This document shows positions 15,121 through 23,432 of a stretch of 43,630 nucleotides of DNA, piece by piece. A model generated the notes under the pieces. The model saw only the letters and a list, made by a program, of their open reading frames with translations, did not search any database and was not told the DNA's origin. The first letter of the stretch is position 1; every line of letters begins with the position of its first letter. The DNA is from Halococcus saccharolyticus DSM 5350 (GTDB taxonomy: Archaea > Halobacteriota > Halobacteria > Halobacteriales > Halococcaceae). Where the stretch lies: positions 219,349 through 262,978 of the forward strand of contig NZ_AOMD01000030.1 in NCBI RefSeq assembly GCF_000336915.1. The letters run 5' to 3'. Made by a program: the position numbers and the translations under genes.

Positions 15121-15792
15121 CTACCGCTCGACCGGGTCGCCGTCGGGTCGCTTCGCGCCCTCGGAGTCGTGGACGACCACCTCGCCGGGTCCGGGATCGG
15201 CGGGCTCGTAGTTTTCTCGGACGCCGATCGCCTCTTCGAGTTCGCGCACCGAGCGGCGTTTGAGCGCGGCAGCCAACTCTTCGGCGTCCTCGCGGTCGAT
15301 GTCGCGGCCGAGCCCCTCGCACTCGTGAGCGCGGACCTGCCCGACCCGATCGACCGCCTCACCCATCGGCTGACTCGACCCCTCCAAAGCGACGCTGAAC
15401 GGGTACGTCCGACAGATCAGCGGCCGGTCGTCGTGGGCGGTACACGCCCCCGTTCCGTCGTCGGCCTCGGCGTAGAACGTGCAGTCGCCACAGCCCGTCG
15501 TTTGAAGCGCCCACTCGAAGGTCTCCCCTTCAGGGCCTTCGGGGACGTCGGTCAAGCCATAGGGCATCGGCCTGGCGACGTCCCGCCAGTCATATTCACC
15601 CTGCTCTTCGAGCGCCCGTACCTCGTCGGGGAAGACCGTCGCAGTATGCTCCTCGTCTTCTCCGGCATCGGTCTCGGCGGCCTTACAGCACGCACCGCAG
15701 CGCGTACACTCGAACCCGATCGACTCGATCGCGTCGGCCAACTCCGCGACATCGAGTTCGCGCGCCCGGTCGAGTTCGGATTCGAGGCTCAC
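15121..15792 (-). CDS. YkgJ-family cysteine cluster protein
   Basis: The 223-aa protein carries the family's CxxCxxCC motif near the N-terminus (Cys29, Cys32, Cys35, Cys36: FECTRCGACC). A second set follows in the middle (TTGCGDCTFY, then GACTAHDDRPLICRTYPF), the YkgJ/UPF0153 pattern believed to bind zinc or an iron-sulfur cluster. The function is unknown; some relatives are linked to protein or metal modification. The GTG at 15792 (VSLESELDRA) is chosen; a start upstream at 15855 adds Arg-rich residues and overlaps the MBL gene. It follows that gene by 35 bases on the same strand, so the two probably share a transcript. Confidence 0.85.
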   Translation of the reverse strand: MSLESELDRARELDVAELADAIESIGFECTRCGACCKAAETDAGEDEEHTATVFPDEVRALEEQGEYDWRDVARPMPYGLTDVPEGPEGETFEWALQTTGCGDCTFYAEADDGTGACTAHDDRPLICRTYPFSVALEGSSQPMGEAVDRVGQVRAHECEGLGRDIDREDAEELAAALKRRSVRELEEAIGVRENYEPADPGPGEVVVHDSEGAKRPDGDPVER

Positions 15793-15827
15793 GATCCCGT
15801 TTCGCTCCCGCGCCGCAAAAGCGCTTC

Positions 15828-16598
15828 TCAGGCGTTCGCCCGCGCGCCGTCCCACCCCACCCGCTTCTCGACGGCGAGTTTTTCGAGATGGGCCTCGACC
15901 GTCGCTTCCGCAAGCTCGCGCACCCCCGAGATGTCCTTCTCGTAGGCGGCGTCGGTGATCTCTGCGACCGTCTTCGCACCCTCCTGCACCGCCCGCAACA
16001 CCGCTTTCTCCCGGTCGAGGCGGTGGGTGAGCAGCCGTTCCAAAACTGCCCGCGGCTCGTCGATCACCGGCCCGTGGCCCGGATACAACCGCTCGGGATC
16101 GCGGGTGTGGAGCCGTCGGAGTGCGGTGAGATACCCGCGCATGTCGCCCTCGCCCGATCCCACGACCACGCTTCCCGATGCGATCGCGAGATCACCGACG
16201 AGAACTCCGTCGTCGAACCCGAGTGCGACGTGATCGGGGGCGTGGCCCGGCGTCGATGCCACTCGCACTGCCCCCGCATCGGTCTCGACTGTGGCTCCGT
16301 CACGAACCGTGTCGTCGGGAACGACCCCAGTCGCGCGCTCGAAACGGTCCTCGTAACCAGCCCGCGCGAGAACGGTAGCTCCGCCATCCGCGTACGCGGC
16401 GACGCCACCGACGTGATCGGGATGGGCGTGGGTGACGAGAACAGTATCGACCTGCCGTCCATCGAGCGCGGTGTCGAGTTCGGACGTCGCAGCCGCCGGA
16501 TCGACCAACACGGCGCGGTCGCTACCGAGTACGTAGGCGTTCGTCGTACCACCGGGTGCGGTAGTGTCGACCGGAACCGGAATCCGTTCGGGCTCCAT
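15828..16598 (-). CDS. MBL-fold metallohydrolase
   Basis: The 256-aa protein has the metallo-beta-lactamase fold. The metal-binding motif THAHPDH is at residues 56-62 (His57, His59, Asp61, His62). Further ligands are in TPGHAPDH, the Asp in GVLVGDLA and the His in YPGHGPVID. The C-terminal 70 residues form a winged-helix-like tail (REKAVLRAVQEGAKTVAEI, then VEAHLEKLAVEKRV), as in LACTB2 and related archaeal hydrolases that act on RNA or thioesters. The substrate cannot be told from the sequence. It probably shares a transcript with the downstream YkgJ-type gene. Confidence 0.87.
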   Translation of the reverse strand: MEPERIPVPVDTTAPGGTTNAYVLGSDRAVLVDPAAATSELDTALDGRQVDTVLVTHAHPDHVGGVAAYADGGATVLARAGYEDRFERATGVVPDDTVRDGATVETDAGAVRVASTPGHAPDHVALGFDDGVLVGDLAIASGSVVVGSGEGDMRGYLTALRRLHTRDPERLYPGHGPVIDEPRAVLERLLTHRLDREKAVLRAVQEGAKTVAEITDAAYEKDISGVRELAEATVEAHLEKLAVEKRVGWDGARANA

Positions 16599-16640
16599 AC
16601 TGGCCGCCGGTCGCGATGGGGGAAAAGCCGCTCGTCCGCG

Positions 16641-16913
16641 CTACGTGTTGAGGAAGTAGACCTGCTTGCGCGCGTCGTGGAAGCTGTACCGCGAGCCGAC
16701 GAGTTCGACGTCCTCCAACCTGTTGAGCGCGTAGCGCACAGTCCTATCGGGGAGCAGCGATTCGTCGGCGAGCTGGCCCTGCGAGAGCGGCGCATCGGAT
16801 TCGAGGACCTTGGCGACGAGCTTCGCGCTCGGGGGGAGTTCGCGCAAACGATCACGGTACTCGGTCTTCGACAGCGCGCCGTCGGCTTGTGCGTGGTCCG
16901 TCGTGGCACTCAT
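16641..16913 (-). CDS. Small winged-helix transcription regulator
   Basis: The 90-aa protein is almost entirely one MarR/TrmB-like winged helix: LPPSAKLVAKVLESDAPLSQ, then the turn and recognition helix around LLPDRTVRYALNRLEDVEL, then the wing (SRYSFHDARKQVYFL). It has no effector domain. Its promoter region, shared with the divergent PPOX gene, contains an imperfect palindrome (16952-16967), so it may regulate itself and its neighbour (inference). Confidence 0.82.
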   Translation of the reverse strand: MSATTDHAQADGALSKTEYRDRLRELPPSAKLVAKVLESDAPLSQGQLADESLLPDRTVRYALNRLEDVELVGSRYSFHDARKQVYFLNT

Positions 16914-16951
16914 ACCTGCCCCTCCAGCGAGGGAACTGGTAAAACTTCCCC

Positions 16952-16967
16952 ATATATGCGCATGTAT
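16952..16967. promoter_or_regulatory. Imperfect palindrome in the HTH-PPOX divergent promoter
   Basis: ATATATGCGCATGTAT is symmetric at 14 of 16 positions around the perfect core ATGCGCAT. It lies in an AT-rich island (about 16935-17005) that also holds TATA-like sequences for both directions (minus-strand GTTTTAC near 16940; plus-strand CTTATATC near 16998) and a TGTACA at 16986-16991. Confidence 0.5.
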
Positions 16968-17048
16968 AATACGGCCACATGAGTTTGTACATACATCCTT
17001 ATATCAAGTCGGCACAACCGCTTTGATGGAGTCGGTCGAAGCCGACGT

Positions 17049-17459
17049 ATGGCGTCGATTCCGGAGTCGTTCCACGATCTGTTCGAGCGCGAGACGTTCG
17101 CCCACTTCACTACGATGATGCCCGACGGCACGCCGCAGGCGACACCGGTCTGGGTGGATTACGACCTCGACGCCGACCGCGTGCTGGTCAACACGGCGCG
17201 GGGCCGACAGAAAGAGCAGAACGTCAACCGGAACCCGAAGGTCGGGCTCTCGATGGTCGATCCCGACGACCCCTACCGGTTCGTCTCAGTGCGTGGAGAA
17301 GTCGACGAACTCACCGAGGACGGTGCGGTCGAGCACATCCACCAGCTCGCCCGCCGGTACATGGACGTCGAGGAGTATCCTGGCCTCGAAGACGAGGAGG
17401 GTGCGCGCGTCCAGATCCGGATCCGGCCCGACGACGTCGTCGCCGGCGGAGCTGACTGA
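17049..17459 (+). CDS. PPOX-family flavin/F420-dependent oxidoreductase
   Basis: The 136-aa protein is a split-barrel of the pyridoxamine-phosphate-oxidase-like (PPOX) class. Typical segments are FAHFTTMMPDGTPQATPVWV, the phosphate-contacting NTARGRQKEQNVNRNPKVGL and a C-terminal RIRPDDVV strand. TARGRQK followed by N.NP is common in the PPOX class called F420-dependent, and haloarchaea make F420, so F420 is the likelier cofactor, though FMN is possible. It diverges from the small HTH regulator. A GTCGG/CCGAC hairpin lies just before the ATG. Confidence 0.83.
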   Translation: MASIPESFHDLFERETFAHFTTMMPDGTPQATPVWVDYDLDADRVLVNTARGRQKEQNVNRNPKVGLSMVDPDDPYRFVSVRGEVDELTEDGAVEHIHQLARRYMDVEEYPGLEDEEGARVQIRIRPDDVVAGGAD

Positions 17460-17509
17460 GGGGACGGCGACGAGCCGAGAGAGGGGGCCGTCGAGCGCAT
17501 CCAGTACGG

Positions 17510-17515
17510 TTTTAT
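17510..17515 (+). promoter_or_regulatory. TATA box for the class I methyltransferase
   Basis: TTTTAT lies 27-32 bases before the GTG at 17542, supporting that start and a leaderless transcript. Confidence 0.5.
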
Positions 17516-17541
17516 CCCCGGGCGGGCGAACATCGGACAGC

Positions 17542-18252
17542 GTGAAGGGACAGGAGTGGTACCAGGCCGACGAGATCGCCGAGACTTACGAGTCGAAGCG
17601 GTTCTCCGACGGCGGCCGGCTGATCGACGAACGCGAGAAGCGAGCCGTGCTCTCGGCGGTCGGCCCGGTCGAGGGCAAGCGAATGCTCGAGATCGCCTGC
17701 GGTACGGGGAGGTTCACCACGATGCTCGCCGAGCGCGGCGCGGACATCGTCGGCCTCGACATCTCGCCGGCGATGCTCCAAGAGGGGCGGAAGAAGGCCC
17801 GTGCGGCGGGCGTCGCCGACCACCTCGAGTTCATGCGCGGCGACGCCGCTCGGCTCCCTTTCCCCGACGATCACTTCGAAACCGTCATCGCGATGCGATT
17901 TTTCCATCTCGCCGACACCCCGGCCTCCTTCCTCGCGGAGATGCAGCGGGTCGCGCGCGATCAGGTGGTCTTCGACACGTTCCGACGGTTCAGCACCCGG
18001 AGCATCTACAACTGGCTCCTTCCGATGGGATCGCGGCTTTATTCCCGAATGGAGGTCGAACAGCTGCTCGACGGCGCTGGCCTCCGACTCGCCGACGAGG
18101 AACACGACTTCTTCCTCCCGTATGGTCTGTATCGGAAGCTCCCCGATCGGCTGGCGGGTCGCCTTCGTGAGGTCGATACTGCCGTCATGGAGTCGCCGAT
18201 CGGTGACCACGTGGCGTCGGTGTCGTACTGGGATACTCGGCTGAAGGGGTAG
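17542..18252 (+). CDS. Class I SAM-dependent methyltransferase
   Basis: The 236-aa enzyme shows the Rossmann SAM-binding motif I MLEIACGTGRFTTMLAERGA (about residues 50-69), the acidic ribose-binding motif GLDISPAML, motif II GDAARLPFPDDHFETVIAM, and a C-terminal half in the style of UbiE/MenG-like C- or O-methyltransferases. The substrate is unknown. The GTG at 17542 is supported by the TATA box 27-32 bases upstream; a longer frame starting at 17293 only overlaps the PPOX gene. The C-terminus (SVSYWDTRLKG) is complete. Confidence 0.87.
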   Translation: MKGQEWYQADEIAETYESKRFSDGGRLIDEREKRAVLSAVGPVEGKRMLEIACGTGRFTTMLAERGADIVGLDISPAMLQEGRKKARAAGVADHLEFMRGDAARLPFPDDHFETVIAMRFFHLADTPASFLAEMQRVARDQVVFDTFRRFSTRSIYNWLLPMGSRLYSRMEVEQLLDGAGLRLADEEHDFFLPYGLYRKLPDRLAGRLREVDTAVMESPIGDHVASVSYWDTRLKG

Positions 18253-18340
18253 TGTCGCGGCGTTCGTGAGTCGTGCCGCTCGTCGTTCCCGATATAGTAC
18301 TGGCGACACACCTATACGATCGGCGTCGGGTCAAAGGGCT

Positions 18341-19201
18341 ATGCGTCGGCGAACGTATCTCGTGGCGGTGTCTATCGGCACGTTCGGATTCTCGGGGTGT
18401 TCGAGTCTCGCCGGTAATGGAGCCTCGGCCGAGAACGACGGAACCCCGACCGATGTCGTCGAAACGCTCGAACCGACCGAAACGGGCGCGGCGGGCGGAA
18501 CGGACGTGTCTGGGACCGGAACCACGACCAGAACTACCGTCGGGACGAACGCTACGAACGACACCGACGGCAGAACCACCGGAAATACTGCGATTGCCGG
18601 TGGCAACGACAGCGCCGGCGATCGAAACGTCGTTCCGTTGCACGGGAGCGACGATCCGGTGACGGTCGCGAACGGTGAGGGTCCACGAGACGAACTGTTC
18701 GGACTGACCGAGGGTCCCGTCACGGCCGCGTTCAGCCACGAGGGCGAATCGAACTTCATCGTGAGGCTGGTCCCGACCGACGGCGACCTCGCCGGGAGCG
18801 TCACGCTCGCGAACACGATCGGGGAAGTGGAGGGGAGCCAGGTGGTACATGTCGGCACGGTCGGGGCTTATAGCCTCGATGTCACCGCCGCAGACGACTG
18901 GGAACTCACGCTGAATCAGCCCACCGACCCCGAACCCGAGTCGCTACCGATCGATGCGGACGGGGAGAGACTCGGCTACGTCGGACCGTATGCGTTCGAC
19001 GGTGCGACGACGTTCGCGGGATCGCACGACGGCGATGGTCCCTTCGTCGTCTCCCCGATCGCGGTCGGCGACTCACCCATCACGACGTCGATCTTCAACG
19101 AACTCGGCTCGTTCGAGGGTGAGAGCACCGGAACGCTTCCCGGCCCCGCCTATCTGAACGTCCGAGCGACTGGGGAGTGGACACTGTCGACGACGGAGTG
19201 A
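18341..19201 (+). CDS. Haloarchaeal lipoprotein with two related beta domains
   Basis: The 286-aa protein begins MRRRTYLVAVSIGTFGFSGC, a twin-Arg/hydrophobic signal ending in a lipobox (FSGC, Cys20), so it is exported and lipid-anchored. A Thr/Gly/Asp/Asn-rich low-complexity linker with several NxT glycosylation sites (about 28-95) follows. Two similar-looking domains then come: one around GPVTAAFSHEGESNFIVRLV, the other around YVGPYAFDGATTFAGSHDGD and PFVVSPI. The duplicated pattern (F.G.G.F.V) suggests paired beta sandwiches facing outside. No function is recognised. The ATG at 18341 is chosen because the signal peptide begins there. Confidence 0.78.
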   Translation: MRRRTYLVAVSIGTFGFSGCSSLAGNGASAENDGTPTDVVETLEPTETGAAGGTDVSGTGTTTRTTVGTNATNDTDGRTTGNTAIAGGNDSAGDRNVVPLHGSDDPVTVANGEGPRDELFGLTEGPVTAAFSHEGESNFIVRLVPTDGDLAGSVTLANTIGEVEGSQVVHVGTVGAYSLDVTAADDWELTLNQPTDPEPESLPIDADGERLGYVGPYAFDGATTFAGSHDGDGPFVVSPIAVGDSPITTSIFNELGSFEGESTGTLPGPAYLNVRATGEWTLSTTE

Positions 19202-19275
19202 CGGCTGGATATTCTCTCCCATCCCCGATGTCGCGATCGATCCGAACGGCGCGAACGCGACGCTGAACACGGGCA

Positions 19276-19283
19276 TTTTTATA
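19276..19283 (+). promoter_or_regulatory. TATA box for the GT2 gene
   Basis: TTTTTATA lies 24-31 bases before the ATG at 19307. This fits a leaderless start and argues against the TTG at 19301. Confidence 0.65.
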
Positions 19284-19306
19284 CAGAGATCGTCTATCGG
19301 TTGTTC

Positions 19307-20305
19307 ATGCAGCTCTCGGTGGTCGTGCCGACGCTCAACGGCCGGACCCAGCTCGTGGCGTGTCTCGACGCGCTCGCCACGGCCGCTCCCGAGAGCGAGG
19401 TCGTCGTCGTGAACGGCCCCTCGGCCGACGGCACCACCGGGATGGTCAGGGAGCGCGACGACGTCGACGTGCTCGTGGAAGTCGCCGACCGCAACCTCAA
19501 CGTCGCCCGGAACGCGGGCATCGAGCACGCTTCGGGCGAGTGGATCGCGATCGTCGGCCACGACAGAACCGTCGAGCCGGGCTGGGACGACGCCGTCGCG
19601 GCGGGACTCGACCCTGGTGCGGCACGCGCGGGCGCACACGTTTTCGCTGAAGGATATCCCATGCCCGGCGGCCGCGATCGGGTGGGGGCGGTCACCGGCC
19701 CTACCGGGGCGGACGGCGAACGGCGCGATGGTCCGGAATCACGGATCATCGCCGGACGTGAGGTGACGTACGTCGACGGCCGAAACGTCGCGTTCTCGCG
19801 TGCAGCGCTCGACGCGCTCGACGGGTTCGACGAGTACCTCCGAACCGGCGGCGCGCGCGATCTCGCCCATCGGCTCGCCGCGAACGGGTACGCAGTGGAC
19901 TGGCAGGACGGAATGTGCGTCCAGGACGCGGCCGCCGTCGGTCCCACGAGGCCGGGGACTTCCGGCAGTCCGGTGATCTCCGACGGCGGCCGGACCGAGC
20001 GTGACTGGTACTGGAAGTATCGGGCGCTCGCCTACCGACTCGTCAAAAATTATGGAGTTCGGCCGACGACCGCGCGCCGGCTCGCGAGCCACGCCGTGAG
20101 CGACGCGCTCTCGGGGTTCGCCGGGGTCGTCCGAGGCGACGGTGCTCCGACATCGTGGTTCGCCAACGGACGCGACGTGCTCACCGGGTCGGGCCGTGGC
20201 GACGCTGCCGGCCTCCTCGCGCGGTGGCGCGACCGCGGTCGGCGAAACCCCAACGGGATCTCCTCGCGGTCGGACCGAGCGGTCGCGGTCTACGATCGGC
20301 GCTGA
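19307..20305 (+). CDS. Family 2 glycosyltransferase
   Basis: The 332-aa enzyme opens with the GT-A fold start [20 protein letters not shown], followed by [13 protein letters not shown] (nucleotide-sugar binding), [15 protein letters not shown] and an [13 protein letters not shown] segment in the position of the DxD region. In the C-terminal half, [23 protein letters not shown] and [14 protein letters not shown] match the acceptor-side region of GT2 enzymes. No membrane helices are visible. It probably adds a sugar to a surface glycan or lipid (inference). The start is set by the TATA box at 19276-19283. The thermosome gene follows on the same strand but has its own promoter. Confidence 0.85.
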   Translation: MQLSVVVPTLNGRTQLVACLDALATAAPESEVVVVNGPSADGTTGMVRERDDVDVLVEVADRNLNVARNAGIEHASGEWIAIVGHDRTVEPGWDDAVAAGLDPGAARAGAHVFAEGYPMPGGRDRVGAVTGPTGADGERRDGPESRIIAGREVTYVDGRNVAFSRAALDALDGFDEYLRTGGARDLAHRLAANGYAVDWQDGMCVQDAAAVGPTRPGTSGSPVISDGGRTERDWYWKYRALAYRLVKNYGVRPTTARRLASHAVSDALSGFAGVVRGDGAPTSWFANGRDVLTGSGRGDAAGLLARWRDRGRRNPNGISSRSDRAVAVYDRR

Positions 20306-20336
20306 ACCGGCGTTCGGCGTGATCCGTTTCCATTCC

Positions 20337-20419
20337 CTGAGTGGCTACGTGGATCAGATACTGTTGGGTATGATGTGCCACACCACCCTGCTCACGTCCG
20401 GCGTTTTCTCGCCACTCAG
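20337..20419. repeat. Perfect 9-bp inverted repeat flanking the thermosome upstream region
   Basis: CTGAGTGGC (20337-20345) and GCCACTCAG (20411-20419) are perfect complements 65 bases apart. The right arm ends 7 bases before the TATA box of the thermosome gene. It could be a regulator binding-site pair or a transcript hairpin after the GT2 gene. Confidence 0.4.
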
Positions 20420-20426
20420 TAGGAAG

Positions 20427-20434
20427 TTTTATAT
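20427..20434 (+). promoter_or_regulatory. TATA box for the thermosome gene
   Basis: TTTTATAT is a strong archaeal TATA box about 36-43 bases before the ATG at 20470. Initiation near 20455 would leave a short leader carrying GGTGAGG (20455-20461), a Shine-Dalgarno-like sequence 8-9 bases before the start. Confidence 0.65.
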
Positions 20435-20469
20435 AGAACCGCAAACGACCCGTTGGTGAGGAATCCATC

Positions 20470-22053
20470 ATGGCACAGCAACAGCGCATGGGTGGACAGC
20501 CGATGTTCATCCTGAGCGAGGACACGGAGCGGACACGCGGCCAGGACGCACAGAGCTCGAACATCGCCGCCGGCAAGGCGGTCTCGGAGGCTGTACGAAC
20601 GACGCTCGGTCCCCGAGGGATGGACAAGATGCTCGTTTCCGATGCGGGCGACGTCGTCATCACCAACGACGGCGCGACCATCCTCGGCGAGATGGACATC
20701 GAGCACCCGGCGGCACAGATGATCACGGAGGTCGCCGAGACTCAGGAGGAAGAGGTCGGCGACGGCACGACGACCGCCGCCGTTCTGGCCGGTCAGCTTC
20801 TCGCCAAGGCCGAAACGCTGCTCGACGACGACGTTCACCCGACGACGATCGTCGAGGGGTACCACGAGGCAGCCCAGCTGGCCCACGAGGCCGTCGACGA
20901 GCAGGTGCTCGCCGGCGACGACCTCGACGACGACCGACTCCGCGGGGTCGCCCGCACCTCGATGACCGGCAAGGGCACCGGCGACGTGGGTGCGGAAGCG
21001 CTCGCCGAAACGGTCGTCGAGGCCATCCGACAGGTCGAGGGTGACGACGGCGTCGCGCGCGACGAGATCTCGATTCGAACGCAGACCGGTTCGAGTTCGA
21101 GCGCCACCGAGCTCGTCGAGGGCGTCATCAGCGAGGAGGAGCCGGTCCGCGAGGACATGCCGAAAAGCGTCGAGAACGCCTCGATCGCGGTACTCGATGT
21201 CGAGTTCGACATCCGGGAGGCGAACGTCGATGCGGAGTACGACGTCTCGAGCGTCGATCAGCTGAACGCCGCGATCGACGCGGAGGAGAGCCAGTTCGAG
21301 CAGTACGCCGACGCACTCGCCGACCTCGACGTCGACGTCGCGTTCGTCACCGAGGACATCGAGGACCGTGCAGCGGCGTACCTCGCCGAGGAAGGCATCC
21401 TCGCGTTCGAGGGCGTCGACGACGACGAGGCACGCTCGATCGTCCGGGCCACGGGCGCGAGCCGCGTCGGTGCGATCGAGGACCTCGAAGCGAGCGACCT
21501 CGGTGAAGCCGAGCAGGTCCGCGTCGAGTCGTTCGGCGAGGACGAGCTCGCGTTCGTCGAAGGTGGTGCGGCCGCCGAGGCCGTCACGGTGTTCGCTCGC
21601 GGCGGCACCGACCACGTCACCGACGAACTCGAACGCGCGCTCCACGACGCGCTCGACGTCGCGACCGCCGCGCTCGATTCGGGCGGTGTGGTGCCCGGTG
21701 GCGGCGCGAGCGAGATCGCCATCGCGGCCCACGTCCGCGACCAGACCGCGAGCATCGAGGGCCGTCGCCAACTCGCCGTCGAGGCGTTCGCCGACGCAGT
21801 CGATGTCCTGCCCCGCACGCTCGCGGAGAACACCGGGATGGACCCGATCGACGCGCTCGTCGACCTCCGGAGCCGCCACGACAGTGAGGGTCGTGCGGGC
21901 CTCATCAGCGAGGGTCAGACTGGCCGGGCCGACGACCCCGTTGAGGCCGGCGTGTTCGATCCCGCCGCGGTCAAACACGAGGCGATCGAGAGTGCCACCG
22001 AGGCCGCGACGATGATCGCCCGGATCGACGACGTCATCTCCGCCGACAACTGA
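20470..22053 (+). CDS. Thermosome subunit (group II chaperonin), tail-less type
   Basis: This subunit assembles into the double-ring ATP-driven chaperonin that folds proteins. The 527-aa sequence has the equatorial nucleotide-binding motifs [13 protein letters not shown] (44-56), [10 protein letters not shown] (63-72) and [12 protein letters not shown] (97-108), and the C-terminal equatorial [15 protein letters not shown]. It ends at VISADN without the Gly/Met-rich tail found on the main haloarchaeal CCT1 and CCT2 subunits. The shorter Haloferax CCT3 also lacks this tail (from memory), so this is probably the third, accessory subunit. It has its own TATA box and a leader with a Shine-Dalgarno-like site. 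Confidence 0.95.
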   Translation: MAQQQRMGGQPMFILSEDTERTRGQDAQSSNIAAGKAVSEAVRTTLGPRGMDKMLVSDAGDVVITNDGATILGEMDIEHPAAQMITEVAETQEEEVGDGTTTAAVLAGQLLAKAETLLDDDVHPTTIVEGYHEAAQLAHEAVDEQVLAGDDLDDDRLRGVARTSMTGKGTGDVGAEALAETVVEAIRQVEGDDGVARDEISIRTQTGSSSSATELVEGVISEEEPVREDMPKSVENASIAVLDVEFDIREANVDAEYDVSSVDQLNAAIDAEESQFEQYADALADLDVDVAFVTEDIEDRAAAYLAEEGILAFEGVDDDEARSIVRATGASRVGAIEDLEASDLGEAEQVRVESFGEDELAFVEGGAAAEAVTVFARGGTDHVTDELERALHDALDVATAALDSGGVVPGGGASEIAIAAHVRDQTASIEGRRQLAVEAFADAVDVLPRTLAENTGMDPIDALVDLRSRHDSEGRAGLISEGQTGRADDPVEAGVFDPAAVKHEAIESATEAATMIARIDDVISADN

Positions 22054-22095
22054 AGCACTAACAACCGTTATTTTTCCGCCGGACGACGATCGAGC

Positions 22096-22698
22096 GTGGA
22101 GTACGACGAACTGCAGGAGCGGTACGGCTGCGAGACGTTCTATTGGGGGACCGAGGCGAACGAGTTCGCCCACACGACTGCGGAGTACGCCTCCGACGGC
22201 GGAACGATCGTCGATGTCGGTGCAGGTGAGGGACGCGACGCGGTGTTCTTCGCCGAGCGAGGGTTCGACGTGCTGGCAATCGATGTCGCACCGAACGGGC
22301 TCGAAAAGGCCGAACGACTCGCCGACGAGCGCGGTGTCGAGATCCGCACCCGCGTCGAGGACGTCAACACGCTCGAACTCGACGGACCGGTCGACGTGGT
22401 CTATTCCATCGGGACACTCCAGTACCTCCGTCGAGGTGCGCGCGCGGAGCGCTTCGCCCACCTCCAGCGACGAACTCGATCGGGCGGGCTCCACGCGATG
22501 TTCGCGTTCGTCGATCACCCCGACGTTCCGCCCGCGCCGGACTGGGGCGAGAACGAGTATCACTACGAGCCGGACGAACTCGACTCGTACTACGCCGACT
22601 GGGAGTGTCTCGACAGCGACGCGTTCGTCTTCGAGGACGACTCCGGTGGCGAACCGCACCGCCACGCCGCGGAGCAAGTGCTCTACCGCAAACCCTGA
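22096..22698 (+). CDS. TehB-like class I SAM methyltransferase
   Basis: The 200-aa protein has the SAM motif IVDVGAGEGRDAVFFAERGF (about residues 36-55), DVLAIDVAPNGLEKAERLADE (acidic ribose motif), an RVEDVNTLELDGPVDVVYSI segment, and a C-terminal part ending HAAEQVLYRKP. GEGRDAVFFAERGF.V.AID resembles the TehB tellurite-resistance group, but members have many substrates and none is assigned. The GTG at 22096 lies about 25 bases after a TTATTTTT stretch (22069-22076). It follows the thermosome gene by 42 bases. Confidence 0.82.
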   Translation: MEYDELQERYGCETFYWGTEANEFAHTTAEYASDGGTIVDVGAGEGRDAVFFAERGFDVLAIDVAPNGLEKAERLADERGVEIRTRVEDVNTLELDGPVDVVYSIGTLQYLRRGARAERFAHLQRRTRSGGLHAMFAFVDHPDVPPAPDWGENEYHYEPDELDSYYADWECLDSDAFVFEDDSGGEPHRHAAEQVLYRKP

Positions 22699-22823
22699 CC
22701 GATCGAGGGATCATCAGCCAGCGGACAGCCGCGACGAGCGGTTGTAAACATCGGTATCCGTGGCCTCGGTGACGGCCGGCGTTCCCGCTGCCATCGCGTT
22801 CGCGGCGGTCGCCTGAAACGGAC

Positions 22824-23432
22824 TCAGATCGTCGGCAGATGCCAGTCGTACCGGAGCGCGACCAGTCTGAGGACGAAGACGAACGCCGCACAGCCGAGGG
22901 TCGCCTGGCCGGCGGCGACGCCGACCGCGGTCGCGAGCCAGAACGCCCCGCCGCCGAGCACTGCAGGCGTCGCGTAGAAGTCCTCGTGGAGCACCGCCGG
23001 GACTCGCCCCAGGAGGACGTCGGCGATGCTCCCGCCGCCGACGCCGGTGAGCGTCGCGAGCACCACCACCCCGAACGGCGAGAGCCCGGCGTCGGTCCCG
23101 ACGAGCGCGCCAGTGGCCGCAAAGGCCGCCAGGCCGATAGCGTCGGGTAGCTGAACCGCCGTGTGGTTCCGGAGCCGGCCGCCCATCGCCCGTGCGAGCA
23201 CGACACCGATTCCGACCCCGGCGAGTGCGACGCTCACGTCCGAGGTCGTCCGGAGTGCAACGGGAACGCGGCCGGCGAGCACGTCTCGGAGGATGCCGCC
23301 GCCGAGTGCGGTCAGCATGCCGAGAACCCCGACGCCGAACAGGTCGAGGTCGGCGTCCGCACCCTTGAGCGCGCCCACGACCGCGAACGCCACCAGCCCG
23401 ATCGCGTTCATCGCGTCGAACGCACTGATCAT
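22824..23432 (-). CDS. TRIC/UPF0126-family cation channel
   Basis: The protein of about 202 aa has the duplicated three-helix UPF0126 repeat plus one helix. Repeat 1 has AIGLVAFAVVGALKGADADLD, then VLGMLTALGGGILRDVLAGRVP; repeat 2 has AIGLAAFAATGALVGTDAGLS, then VLATLTGVGGGSIADVLLGRVP. The glycine-rich GGGILRDVL and GGGSIADVL kinks line the pore in prokaryotic TRIC channels, which conduct K+ and other cations as trimers. The start may be the ATG at 23432 (one-base overlap with the SAM hydrolase stop) or the GTG at 23435 (four-base overlap). Either way the two genes are translationally coupled. Confidence 0.9.
   Translation of the reverse strand: MISAFDAMNAIGLVAFAVVGALKGADADLDLFGVGVLGMLTALGGGILRDVLAGRVPVALRTTSDVSVALAGVGIGVVLARAMGGRLRNHTAVQLPDAIGLAAFAATGALVGTDAGLSPFGVVVLATLTGVGGGSIADVLLGRVPAVLHEDFYATPAVLGGGAFWLATAVGVAAGQATLGCAAFVFVLRLVALRYDWHLPTI

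Noticed and set aside
17026..17118. Short frame starting at the ATG at 17026 before the PPOX gene
   Set aside because: It is out of frame with the PPOX gene, ends after 30 codons inside it and translates to Arg/Ser-rich sequence; a chance ATG.
20416..22677. A 753-codon open frame on the minus strand across the thermosome and TehB-like genes
   Set aside because: It is antisense to two well-supported genes. Long antisense frames arise in GC-rich DNA because stop codons are rare, and its protein matches no family.
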